Below the pieces are notes generated by a model. It was given only the letters and a program-made list of their open reading frames with translations, had not been told where the DNA came from and did not search any database. 64,000 nt of DNA from DATGPD01 sp031423015. Lineage in GTDB: Bacteria > Planctomycetota > UBA1135 > UBA2386. The translations under genes and the position numbers were made by a program. Positions 25,575 to 33,700 of the stretch are shown piece after piece. Location of the stretch: NCBI GenBank assembly GCA_031423015.1, contig JANPER010000090.1, positions 1 to 64,000 on the forward strand, in the 5' to 3' direction. The first letter of the stretch is position 1. Each line of letters starts with the position of its first letter.

Positions 25575-26594
25575 CTAGCCGCCGAGTCCCTTGAACTCTT
25601 TCACGCTCGGCAGGTCAGTCAACGCCGATAGGCCAAAGCGCTCCAAGAAGAACTGCGTCGTCCCGTACTGCAGCGGCCGTCCTGGCACGTCGGCGCGGCC
25701 GGTGATCCGCACCAGCTTGCAGTCCAGCAAGGTGCGGAGCATCGGGCCAACCTTCACGCCGCGGATCGCCTCGATCTCGGCGCGAAACACCGGCTGTCGA
25801 TAGGCGATCACCGCCAGCGTCTCGAGCGCGGCCGGCGACAGGCGTTCGTGCTTCTTGATGCCGCGCAGCGTCTCCAGGTAGGGGAACACTTCGGGCGTGG
25901 TCCACAGCTTCCACGACTCACCACTCTGCGTCAGTTCGAGCGGCGCTTGCGTCGCGGCCAGCTCCTGGCGCAGCGCGTCGAGCGCAGCGCGCACAGCTTC
26001 TTGCGTGGTGTCGCAGACCTGGGCCAAGCGCAGGGGGCTGAGGCCATCACGGTTGGTCAGCAACAGACCGAACACGACGCGCACGAGCTTCTGTGGGTCG
26101 GTGATCGGCTCGGCGGCGGTTGGCAGCTCGCCCTCCGAGTTGCCGGCAGAGTCTGGCTCGCGGGCCGCGGCCTCAGCAGCCGGCAGGTCCTCGGATGCCC
26201 CTTCGTCGGGTGCGCCGTCGCTCGGGTGGGGATCGTCAGGCGCAGCTGCGTCCTTCCCATCGTCTTCAGACCCTTCGTCTTCGGGCAGCGCACTCGCAAC
26301 CTCGTCGGTTGCAGGCTCGACGTCGGGCGATCCCAGCAGATCGTCGTCGTCCAGATCGTCGTCGTCCGCATCGCCGATCGGCGCCAAGGGCGTCACTCGA
26401 GGCAGGCGCGGCCCCGTTGGGCTGCGTTCCACGCCCAGGCGGTCGGCGAGCTCCAGCCTGTCACTTGCTTCGTCCGACCCATCGACCGTTTCATCGATAG
26501 CAAACTCCGACACCGGCCCCTTCAGTCGCAAACGACTGGCCTCAGCCGGCACCACCTGCGCATCCACGTGTGGATCGCGCGCAATGTCATCCAT
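25575..26594 (-). CDS. scpB: Segregation and condensation protein ScpB
   Basis: 339 aa. The conserved ScpB part is residues ~168-339: two winged helices with LVRVVFGLLLTNRDGLS, ERLSPAALETLAVIAYRQP, EIEAIRGV, LVRITGRADVPGRPLQYGTT and FLERFGL. ScpB binds ScpA and the SMC ATPase to compact chromosomes. Unusual: about 165 N-terminal residues are acidic and low-complexity (DDDDLDDDDLL, many Glu, Asp, Pro, Ala) with no family match. scpA is not in this window; most genomes keep the two together. The start at 26594 lies 11 bp after the parvulin stop. Confidence 0.93.
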   Translation of the reverse strand: MDDIARDPHVDAQVVPAEASRLRLKGPVSEFAIDETVDGSDEASDRLELADRLGVERSPTGPRLPRVTPLAPIGDADDDDLDDDDLLGSPDVEPATDEVASALPEDEGSEDDGKDAAAPDDPHPSDGAPDEGASEDLPAAEAAAREPDSAGNSEGELPTAAEPITDPQKLVRVVFGLLLTNRDGLSPLRLAQVCDTTQEAVRAALDALRQELAATQAPLELTQSGESWKLWTTPEVFPYLETLRGIKKHERLSPAALETLAVIAYRQPVFRAEIEAIRGVKVGPMLRTLLDCKLVRITGRADVPGRPLQYGTTQFFLERFGLSALTDLPSVKEFKGLGG

Positions 26595-26605
26595 GGCACC
26601 GCATG

Positions 26606-27661
26606 CTAGCGACCGTCGGCACCATTGCGAACCGTTTCTGCCGCCGAGCGCGTCGTGAAGTAGAAGGCGTGGAAGTCGAAGCGCGACAGCGGTCGTGCCT
26701 TGATGTCCTCCTCGATCTCCTTGCGGGCTTCGGCAAAGGCGCGAGTCTCCGCTGGCAAACGCCGCAGGCAACTCACCAGGTAGAAGCGGCGTTGGCCCTC
26801 GGCCTGCCGTTCGATCACGTCGGACAAGTCACCGGCGGCCAGCTTCAGGGCCACGTCGGCGATTGGATGCTCCAGGCCAGCACCGAACGGCGGCAACAGG
26901 CCACCGTCCTTGCGGCTCTCGTCTTCTGAGTGACGCAGAGCCAGGCGCGAGAAGCTGGCGCCTTCCTTGATCTGCGCCCGTGCCTCGTCGAGCACGGTGC
27001 GGTCCGAGGTCACGATGTAGCGCACCTGCACGCGTTCCTCGAGCATGGCGTGGTAGCGGATCACGTACTGCCGATACAGCGTGCGCGCCAAGGTGAGCCG
27101 CCGCCAGCGCGCGTACTCGGCGCTGTCCATCCCGAACTGCTGCATCAGGTAGCGGTCGAAGTCGAGTTGGCCCTTCCACTCGACGGCCAAGCGCTCGCGC
27201 AGCTGCTTCTCTTCTTCTTGCAGCTTGCCGTCGATCTCCGCCGCCGTCACCGTGATGCCGTAGCGCTCGGCGAGGTCGGCGACCAAGAGGTCCAGCACCA
27301 GGTTGTCGACCAGGTCGCGCGCCTGCTGTGGATTGGTCTCCAGCAGGCGATCGTACAGGTGGCGCTTCATCACGACGCGCGCACCGACGCGGGCGATCTC
27401 GGCGTCGACCGACCCGTCCGACGGCCGCAGGATCGCGGGCGCGAGGTCGTCTGGAGCGGCGCCGGGAAGCGCTGACGCCGCGTCGAGTCGCACCGGAACC
27501 TGCGTGACCGTCGCCGTTGGTTCGGCACGAAGCGGCGCAGTCGACGCGACCCGCGGAGGCGACGGCGGCGGCGGCATGCGACACGCCCCCACCAGCAGCG
27601 CGAGTACGATCAGCGCGCGCGGAGCGAGCGCCTGAAGCGAGTGAGCTTGCACGTCCAGCAT
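26606..27661 (-). CDS. Lipoprotein parvulin-type peptidyl-prolyl isomerase (SurA/PrsA-like)
   Basis: 351 aa. The ATG at 27661 is chosen because it yields a lipoprotein signal: LIVLALLVGAC, with the lipobox cysteine near residue 28, then a Pro-rich linker. A SurA_N-like helical chaperone part follows (VVMKRHLYDRLLETN to about 220) and a parvulin domain (VRYIVTSDRTVLDEARAQI, SFSRLALRHSEDESRKDGG). It would assist folding of exported proteins. It overlaps the upstream zinc-ribbon gene by 52 bp and sits at the end of the pseudopilin operon, which suggests service to that system. Confidence 0.85.
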   Translation of the reverse strand: MLDVQAHSLQALAPRALIVLALLVGACRMPPPPSPPRVASTAPLRAEPTATVTQVPVRLDAASALPGAAPDDLAPAILRPSDGSVDAEIARVGARVVMKRHLYDRLLETNPQQARDLVDNLVLDLLVADLAERYGITVTAAEIDGKLQEEEKQLRERLAVEWKGQLDFDRYLMQQFGMDSAEYARWRRLTLARTLYRQYVIRYHAMLEERVQVRYIVTSDRTVLDEARAQIKEGASFSRLALRHSEDESRKDGGLLPPFGAGLEHPIADVALKLAAGDLSDVIERQAEGQRRFYLVSCLRRLPAETRAFAEARKEIEEDIKARPLSRFDFHAFYFTTRSAAETVRNGADGR

Positions 27662-29085
27662 TTGATCTTCTGTTCCTGGCCGCCCGCGGTGCCGAGCACC
27701 GGCAGAGTTCCCTCGGCGGCGCACGTCTGGCACGGCGCCACGTGCGAACTCACCAACTCGAGGTCGCCCGAGAACTCCGCGTAGTAGCTGCGTAGGAAGT
27801 TGACGCGCTCCTCCGGCGACGCGCTCGCCCACCAGTCTTCATCGGTGTCCTCCTTGGGCGCGGTGCCGGCGTTCTTCTGCGCTTGCTCCGAACGCTTCAA
27901 GAAGTCTTGGATCTTGCGTTGCAAGCGCTCGTCCTGCTGCTGCTGCTGCGACTTGTCCTTGCCGCCGTCGCTCTTCTGGGCCTTCTCCTGCTGCGTCCCG
28001 GCCAGGATCTTCTTCTCACCGAGCACCCACGAGCCGACGCCATAGGAGTACTGCGTCGACGTGGTGAGCACACCGCTGCTGATGCGCTTGCCCCACAACG
28101 TTTCCGCCTCCGTCACCGGGATCGTCAGCCGTTCGGCAACCCGCTTGCGAATCTCTTTCCCCATGAGGGTCTCGGCGAAGTCGCGCGCCGCTTGCAACGT
28201 CACGCCGCTCTCGACGACCTTGGCCTTCGACACGAGCGTGATCTGTCCCATCCAGGTATTGACGACGCGGTCGATGTAGAAGCGCTCGCGCGCGCTCTCG
28301 AAGCGCTGCTTCTCCGCCGTCATCTCCGGCATCAGCTTGCTTTGTGAATACTTCTTCTCGAACTCGGCGATCAGTTCGCGGCCGCGCGTGAAGTCCCTGC
28401 GATGGCGCGCGACCTTGACCTGATCGAGGAGTGCGCGCTCGCCAGCCTCGGCCTTGTACAGCGTCACGCGCGCGAGCTTGGCGCGCAGCGCCTGTGGCTG
28501 CTTGCTGCTGCCGAGGTCGTCGGCACGCTTGAGGTGCTCCTGCGCGTGGTCGTAGTCGCCGGCCCGCACCATGATGTCGGCGAGCTGAATATGCTTGTCG
28601 GCGTCGTCGCCCGGCGCCACTTCGGCGAGCTTGCTGTGGTACAGCTCGGTCTTGGTGAGCACCGACGTCGCCGCCACCGGCCGCTTGACCCACGAGTTGA
28701 TGGTCTTCTTCTGGATCTGCACCGTCAGGCCGCGCGAACGGATCTCGACCACCTCGCCGTTGCCCCCGACATGGCGTCCGATCATCTCCTCGTTGCGGCC
28801 GGTCGGCGCGGTGTAGGTGATCACATCGGCCTCCACCATCACCTCGGACTCGTCTTCGATCGACAAGTTGAACGTGCGCTTGAGTTCGCTGGCCGACTCG
28901 GCGGACAAGTGGTCCCAGCGCAGCTGCAACACCCCGCCGGTGTCGACGCGCACGAGCACGAGGCCCTCGCCGGTGACGTTCTGCACGTCGCCAGCCAGCA
29001 GCCGGCCATCGGCAAGCTGCACTGCTTGCGCGCAGAGGGCCACGGTGAGCGACGACACGGAGAACAAACGCAGGATACGGTGCAT
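27610..29085 (-). CDS. Exported protein with helical repeats and C-terminal zinc ribbon, function unknown
   Basis: 491 aa. The ATG at 29085 gives a short signal peptide (ILRLFSVSSLTVALCAQA). Residues ~20-135 are beta-rich, with two SH3-like stretches (VQLADGRLLAGDV, IGRHVGGNGEVVEIRSRGLTV). Residues ~150-280 are TPR-like helices (GDYDHAQEHLKRADDLGSS). A Gln/Lys-rich linker (about 375-410) precedes a C-terminal zinc ribbon with paired cysteines CQTC (~452) and CWTC (~476). I do not recognise the family. The position, 7 bp after the GspI-like gene and overlapping the parvulin, makes it a component or assembly factor of the operon by context. Confidence 0.75.
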   Translation of the reverse strand: MHRILRLFSVSSLTVALCAQAVQLADGRLLAGDVQNVTGEGLVLVRVDTGGVLQLRWDHLSAESASELKRTFNLSIEDESEVMVEADVITYTAPTGRNEEMIGRHVGGNGEVVEIRSRGLTVQIQKKTINSWVKRPVAATSVLTKTELYHSKLAEVAPGDDADKHIQLADIMVRAGDYDHAQEHLKRADDLGSSKQPQALRAKLARVTLYKAEAGERALLDQVKVARHRRDFTRGRELIAEFEKKYSQSKLMPEMTAEKQRFESARERFYIDRVVNTWMGQITLVSKAKVVESGVTLQAARDFAETLMGKEIRKRVAERLTIPVTEAETLWGKRISSGVLTTSTQYSYGVGSWVLGEKKILAGTQQEKAQKSDGGKDKSQQQQQDERLQRKIQDFLKRSEQAQKNAGTAPKEDTDEDWWASASPEERVNFLRSYYAEFSGDLELVSSHVAPCQTCAAEGTLPVLGTAGGQEQKIKCWTCKLTRFRRSLRAR

Positions 29086-29092
29086 CAGTTGA

Positions 29093-29551
29093 TCAATCCT
29101 TGCCACGCAGGCGGGCGATGCGCTGCGGGAACGGTACATGACTCACGAGGATACGCTGGAACGCGACCGCTTGGGCATCGCCTTGCTCCAGCCAGATCAC
29201 CATGACCTTGGCCAGCGCCAGGGTCGGTTGTTCCGGGTCTTGGGTGAACTCGACTCGGTAGCGCATGCCAGGGCAGCCGGCGACGTCTTGTGGGGTGGAA
29301 TCGACGGCAGCGAGCTTGAACTCGGCGTCGGGGCCAGCGGCGGCCGCGACGAGCAGCGCGCGGGGCACCACGTCTTCTTCGAGGCGTTGCAGCACGCGCT
29401 GCGCCAGCTGCACAGCGGTGTTGTGCTGCTCGGCGGAGCGGTGAGTCGCCACGCCGACTCCGAGCACGCCGAGCAGCGACACGGTACCAAACATGAGGAT
29501 GCCCATGGCGACCAGCAGCTCGACGATGGTGAAACCGCGCTCAGTCGTCAT
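29093..29551 (-). CDS. GspI/PilV-like minor pseudopilin
   Basis: 152 aa. The prepilin motif RGFTIVELLVAMG starts at residue 5 with the conserved Glu at +5 of the mature protein, then a hydrophobic helix (ILMFGTVSLLGVLGVGVA). The short leader (MTTERG) is typical and fixes the start at 29551, which overlaps the GspJ-like gene by 11 bp. The small globular C-terminal part (RVLQRLEEDVVP to YRVEFTQDP and VIWLEQG) fits the GspI size class. It would be part of a pseudopilus tip with the GspJ- and GspK-like proteins. Confidence 0.82.
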   Translation of the reverse strand: MTTERGFTIVELLVAMGILMFGTVSLLGVLGVGVATHRSAEQHNTAVQLAQRVLQRLEEDVVPRALLVAAAAGPDAEFKLAAVDSTPQDVAGCPGMRYRVEFTQDPEQPTLALAKVMVIWLEQGDAQAVAFQRILVSHVPFPQRIARLRGKD

Positions 29552-30764
29552 TCCAACAGTCCTTTCCGTGCGCCACGCGCACGAACAACTCGACGGCGCG
29601 ACCAGCCCGCACCCGGGTGCCGGCTGGGTGGTCGATCGGCTTGGTGCCGCGTTGGCCGCGCACCAAGCCGCGCAGCGCGCGCCCATCCAGCGAGCCCACG
29701 CGCACCCACTCGCGCCCGATCTTGAGGAAGGGCGTGTCCTTGGGATCTGGCAACAACGACTCGTCGAGCACGTCGACCACCTTCTCGCCGGCGCGCAGCT
29801 CGCCGTGCAGGATCGCCTCTGAGCCGACCGGCGCGGCGACCACGAGGGTGATCTTCACCCAGCGGGGAAAAACGTCATCGCTGAGGTCGGTCAGGCTCGG
29901 CGGCCCGACGTCGAGACCGAACATCGCGCGCGGATCATCGCTGTCAGGGAACAGGCCGGCGCGCGCTGAGTCCCAGACGAACTCGGGCCCACCATCGCCG
30001 ATGCGGTGATCCCAGCCGCGCGTGAGCTGCGACCAGAACGCATACTCCAGGTGGATCACATCGGCCGCGATCGTTTCTCCCATCTGGTCGATCACGCCCC
30101 ACGGCAGGTCGGGACCGCCGACGTCGACGACCTCCAGCAGATCGACGTCGCGCTTGCGATCGACGGCGATGCGTTGACCGGGGAGTTGCAGCAGGCGACG
30201 CACGGTGAAGAACGCGCCCTCGGGATCGTTGGCCGGCCGCGCCACCAGCAACATGGTTGCGCGCCCCGCGGCGGGCGCTTCTTGCAGAAGTTCGAGCAGC
30301 CGTTCCTCGACCGCCGCCTGCGTCTTGCCCTTGGCGCTCGCCTTGGCCTCGGCCATCAACACCGGGCGCAGCAAGCCCTGCTCGGTGCGGTCGTCGAGGC
30401 GCACCGTGGCGCGCAGAGCCTGCACGCGCACGCTGGCGGCGGCCGCCGCCGCGGCCGACGTGGCCTGCGCCGCCGGCACCACGTTGACCCACTGCGCGAG
30501 CAGCCGCGTCGTGGGTTCGCGCCCATCGACGTCCACGCCGCTCGGCCCCAGCATGTCGCGCAGCGGCTGCTCCACCGCGCGGGCGCCGGCATCGGCGCGG
30601 TCGCTGAGGTCTTGGCCGCGTTCGCCTTGCTGGAACATGCCCACCGACGTGCTCATCAGCTGGATGAGGAACGACGCGAAGATCGTGAGCAGCCCCATCA
30701 CCACCACCAGCTCGATGAGGGTGAAGCCGGCGGCCGGGCCGCGTGGTGCTACGCGATCGCTCAT
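29541..30764 (-). CDS. GspJ-like pseudopilin, enlarged
   Basis: 407 aa, about twice the normal GspJ length. A prepilin leader ends at AAGFTLIELVVVMG (residues ~11-24), followed by the N-terminal helix (LLTIFASFLIQLMSTSVG). The middle has GspJ-like content (RAVEQPLRDMLGP, VIHLEYAFWSQ, WVKITLVVAAP). The last ~60 residues form an extra module, FLKIGREWVRVGSLDGRAL then RGLVRGQRGTKPIDHPAGT, which recurs in the 1740 aa GspK-like neighbour. It starts inside the stop of that gene (ATGA overlap). Confidence 0.8.
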   Translation of the reverse strand: MSDRVAPRGPAAGFTLIELVVVMGLLTIFASFLIQLMSTSVGMFQQGERGQDLSDRADAGARAVEQPLRDMLGPSGVDVDGREPTTRLLAQWVNVVPAAQATSAAAAAAASVRVQALRATVRLDDRTEQGLLRPVLMAEAKASAKGKTQAAVEERLLELLQEAPAAGRATMLLVARPANDPEGAFFTVRRLLQLPGQRIAVDRKRDVDLLEVVDVGGPDLPWGVIDQMGETIAADVIHLEYAFWSQLTRGWDHRIGDGGPEFVWDSARAGLFPDSDDPRAMFGLDVGPPSLTDLSDDVFPRWVKITLVVAAPVGSEAILHGELRAGEKVVDVLDESLLPDPKDTPFLKIGREWVRVGSLDGRALRGLVRGQRGTKPIDHPAGTRVRAGRAVELFVRVAHGKDCWNDD

Positions 30765-33700
30765 CGCGCGGTCACCCGTTCTTCGAGGATGCGCGGCTCA
30801 CCTTCGAGCGACAGCACGACAGCGGTCACCGACGGCGCCTTCTTCCAACCCTGCATCAGGAAGGTGAACGGGTCGAAGGCGGCGCCCTTGTAGGTGACGA
30901 AGAAGCGCGCCTCCAGCGTCTCGGCCTGGCGGTTGATCCGGTTGCCGTGATCGTCCACCGTGCCCTGCTCGAACTTGCGCAGGCTCGGGCCGGCCAGCGG
31001 GTCGTCGGCGAAGCCGCCCTTGCCGTCGAGCCGCACCAAGCACTGCAGGTCGACGAGCTTCGGCTCGTCGTTGTCCTCCTGCCACATCAGCTCGGTGAAG
31101 TAGGCGGAGCCCTGCCGGAACGTGGCTTGGAAGTAGCTCAGCTCCGGATCCTCGGTGCGCTCGCGGTAGCGGTCCCAGACGCGGAACGGAAAGCCGATGA
31201 GCGCCTCGCCAGATTGCGCCGAGTACGGCGTGGTGCCGTAGCGGCCGCGGAACAGCCCGCGCTTGGCCTTCGACTCCGTGGTCGCGTCGATGTAGCTCGG
31301 CATCTCGAGCAGCTGGTCGCCGTGCGTCCACGTGAAGTGCAGCAACTCGCTGCCCATCAGCACGGTGCCGCCAAAGCGCGGCAGCGCGCCGAGGCCGTTG
31401 GTGGCGAACTGATGCGTGTTCTCGTTGACGTTGCCGGCCAGGATCGCCACCGGGATGTGGTCGAGCACGTGCACCAGGGTGCCTTCGTCGTGCGCGCGCG
31501 CCGTGGTGCCGAGCTGACCGCGCCCCTTGTTGGCGATGCGGATCGTGCCACCGCCGAAGCTCTCGTAGGCGATCAGCTCGCCGTCGATCATCAGCATGCC
31601 GCCGTTGCGCGGCATCTCGCTCATGACCCCGCCGCGCACCACGACGCCGAACGACTCGACCGTGGCATCGTCGCGCACGATGATCTCCTTGCCGGCCAGC
31701 GCCAGATCGGCGTCGAGGATGAGCGACGGCACGCGGTGCGACAGCGCCGTCAGCTCGTCGATGGTGCCGCGCATCTGCGCGTCATCGCGCGCCAGCGAAG
31801 CACCGAAGTTGGCCTTGTCGGGATAGGCCGCCGGCAGCTCGCCGCTCGGGAACTTGACCAGCCGATCCAGCAAGCGCGCGTCGGTCTCGTCGCGCTGGCT
31901 CGGCCCGGTGAACGCGCCGGCGACGCCGCTCTTGAGGCCCACGAGCTGGAAGGGGTACGGGCCGAGTTTCTCGGCCCCAGGCAGCTGGTTGTTCGGATTG
32001 TCGAAGCCGAAGCGCCGCCCCACCCAGTTGACCGTCTGCCAATCGGTCGAACCGCCGGGACCGGCGGTGCCTTCGATGAGCGCGATGCGATCGTTGCGGC
32101 CCACGCGCCCGCTCAGCGCGCCGTAGTTGCCCCAGTCGAGTTCGGCGCGGTGCACGGGGAGCACGTCGATGCTGCCGGCTTGCGTGCGACAGCTCGTGCC
32201 CCAATCGCCGCGGAAATTGAGCGCGCGGCGCACCTGCCAGACGATGGGGTGGTCGTACTCGAGTTGCTCGATCGAGCCGATGCCGATGTTGAGCAAGCCT
32301 TGCGGTGGCGGGTCGTAGGTGAAGCTGCCACCCGCGGTGAGGCCGCCGCCCGTCTGGTTGCCGTTCCCTTGATCGGTGCGATCTTGCCGCGTGATGGCGC
32401 GGCGCACGGCGTGCAGCGCAGCCAGCCGCGCACGCACGATGTGCTGGCCGTCGGCGTAGTCGTAGCGCACCCATTCGGTCTTGTTCTCGTCGCTCTTGTC
32501 GTAGAGCTGCACCCACTCGGTCCAGCCGCTGGTGCGCGGATCGGCCACCTGGCCGCTGATCGGCAACGACAGGGGCACGATGTAGGTTTGCATCTCCGGC
32601 AGCGATTGGATCTTGGTCTGCGTGCCGGCGATGATCCAGTTGGGGAACCAATTGCACACGAAGCGGCGCCCCATGCCATTGAAGCCCAGCTCGTTGTCGG
32701 GCGTGACTGACGGCAACGTGACCGCGCGCTGCACGCCCGTCAACTTGTCCTTGTTGCGGCGGCCGTAGCGGATGATCTCGACGCCGCCGATCTCCATCCG
32801 GTCGCCGTCGACCGACCAGTCCATGTGCTGTTGCACCACCAGCGCGTAGCCCCCCGACTGCGGGAAGCCGGCGACGATGCCTTCGCTTGCCTTGACCGGC
32901 TGGTTGGGGTTGGCGATGTTCACGAGCGGGTCGCCGAGTTCGATGTCCTCGACGGTCGTGTCCATCAGGCCTGTCCCCATTGGAATCGGCCGCCCATTCC
33001 TGCCCGTCGCCGACACCACCGTGCGGCTGTTGATGACGCGCGCCACCGAAAACGCGCCAATGCCCTCCGCCAAGCGCGCCGTGCCCGGATACCAGATCGA
33101 GTTGCGATAGATCGCGATCGAGTACCCATACAGCTCCACCGCCGCGCCGGTCTGGTGCTTGGGCGTGGCATCAGCAGCCTGATTGCCGGACAGATCCTCG
33201 ATGCTCTTGGTCGGCTTGCCCTTGGCGTCGACTGGGATGTCAGGGCGGAACTCAGCCGCATCCATGCGCGCCAAGCGGCCGCCGCGCGAGTTCTTGTAGT
33301 CGCCGAAGAAGGTCTTCTCGTTCTTGCTGGTGTACTCGAACAGCTCGAGGCCAATGCGCAGCACGCCAGCGTCGGGGAAGCCCTTCGTGCTCTCGACGCC
33401 GATCGACAAGAAGCGCTGCGTGTCCTGCGTGATCGGCTTGCCCGAACGATCGGGGGTGAACGCCGGCAGGTCCTCGGTGAGGTAGGTGCGGAACTCGGGA
33501 TCGCCGCGCGGCACGCCGTCGATCAGGAGCACGATCTGACCGGCGCGATTGCCGCGCGCCGACAGGCTGACGTGGTACCAAGTCTTGGCGTCGATCTTGA
33601 AGCCGTCTTCACCGACCAGCGGGACCTTCCACTGGCCCGCGCACAGCTCGGGCGCGGTGTCGATCGGTTGCCCGTCGGGGTCGACCCCGGCGGTGTCGAA

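Noticed and set aside
30743..32710. A 655-codon plus-strand open frame opposite the giant GspK-like gene
   Set aside because: Shadow composition and no recognisable motif, while the minus strand has coherent domains across the same span.
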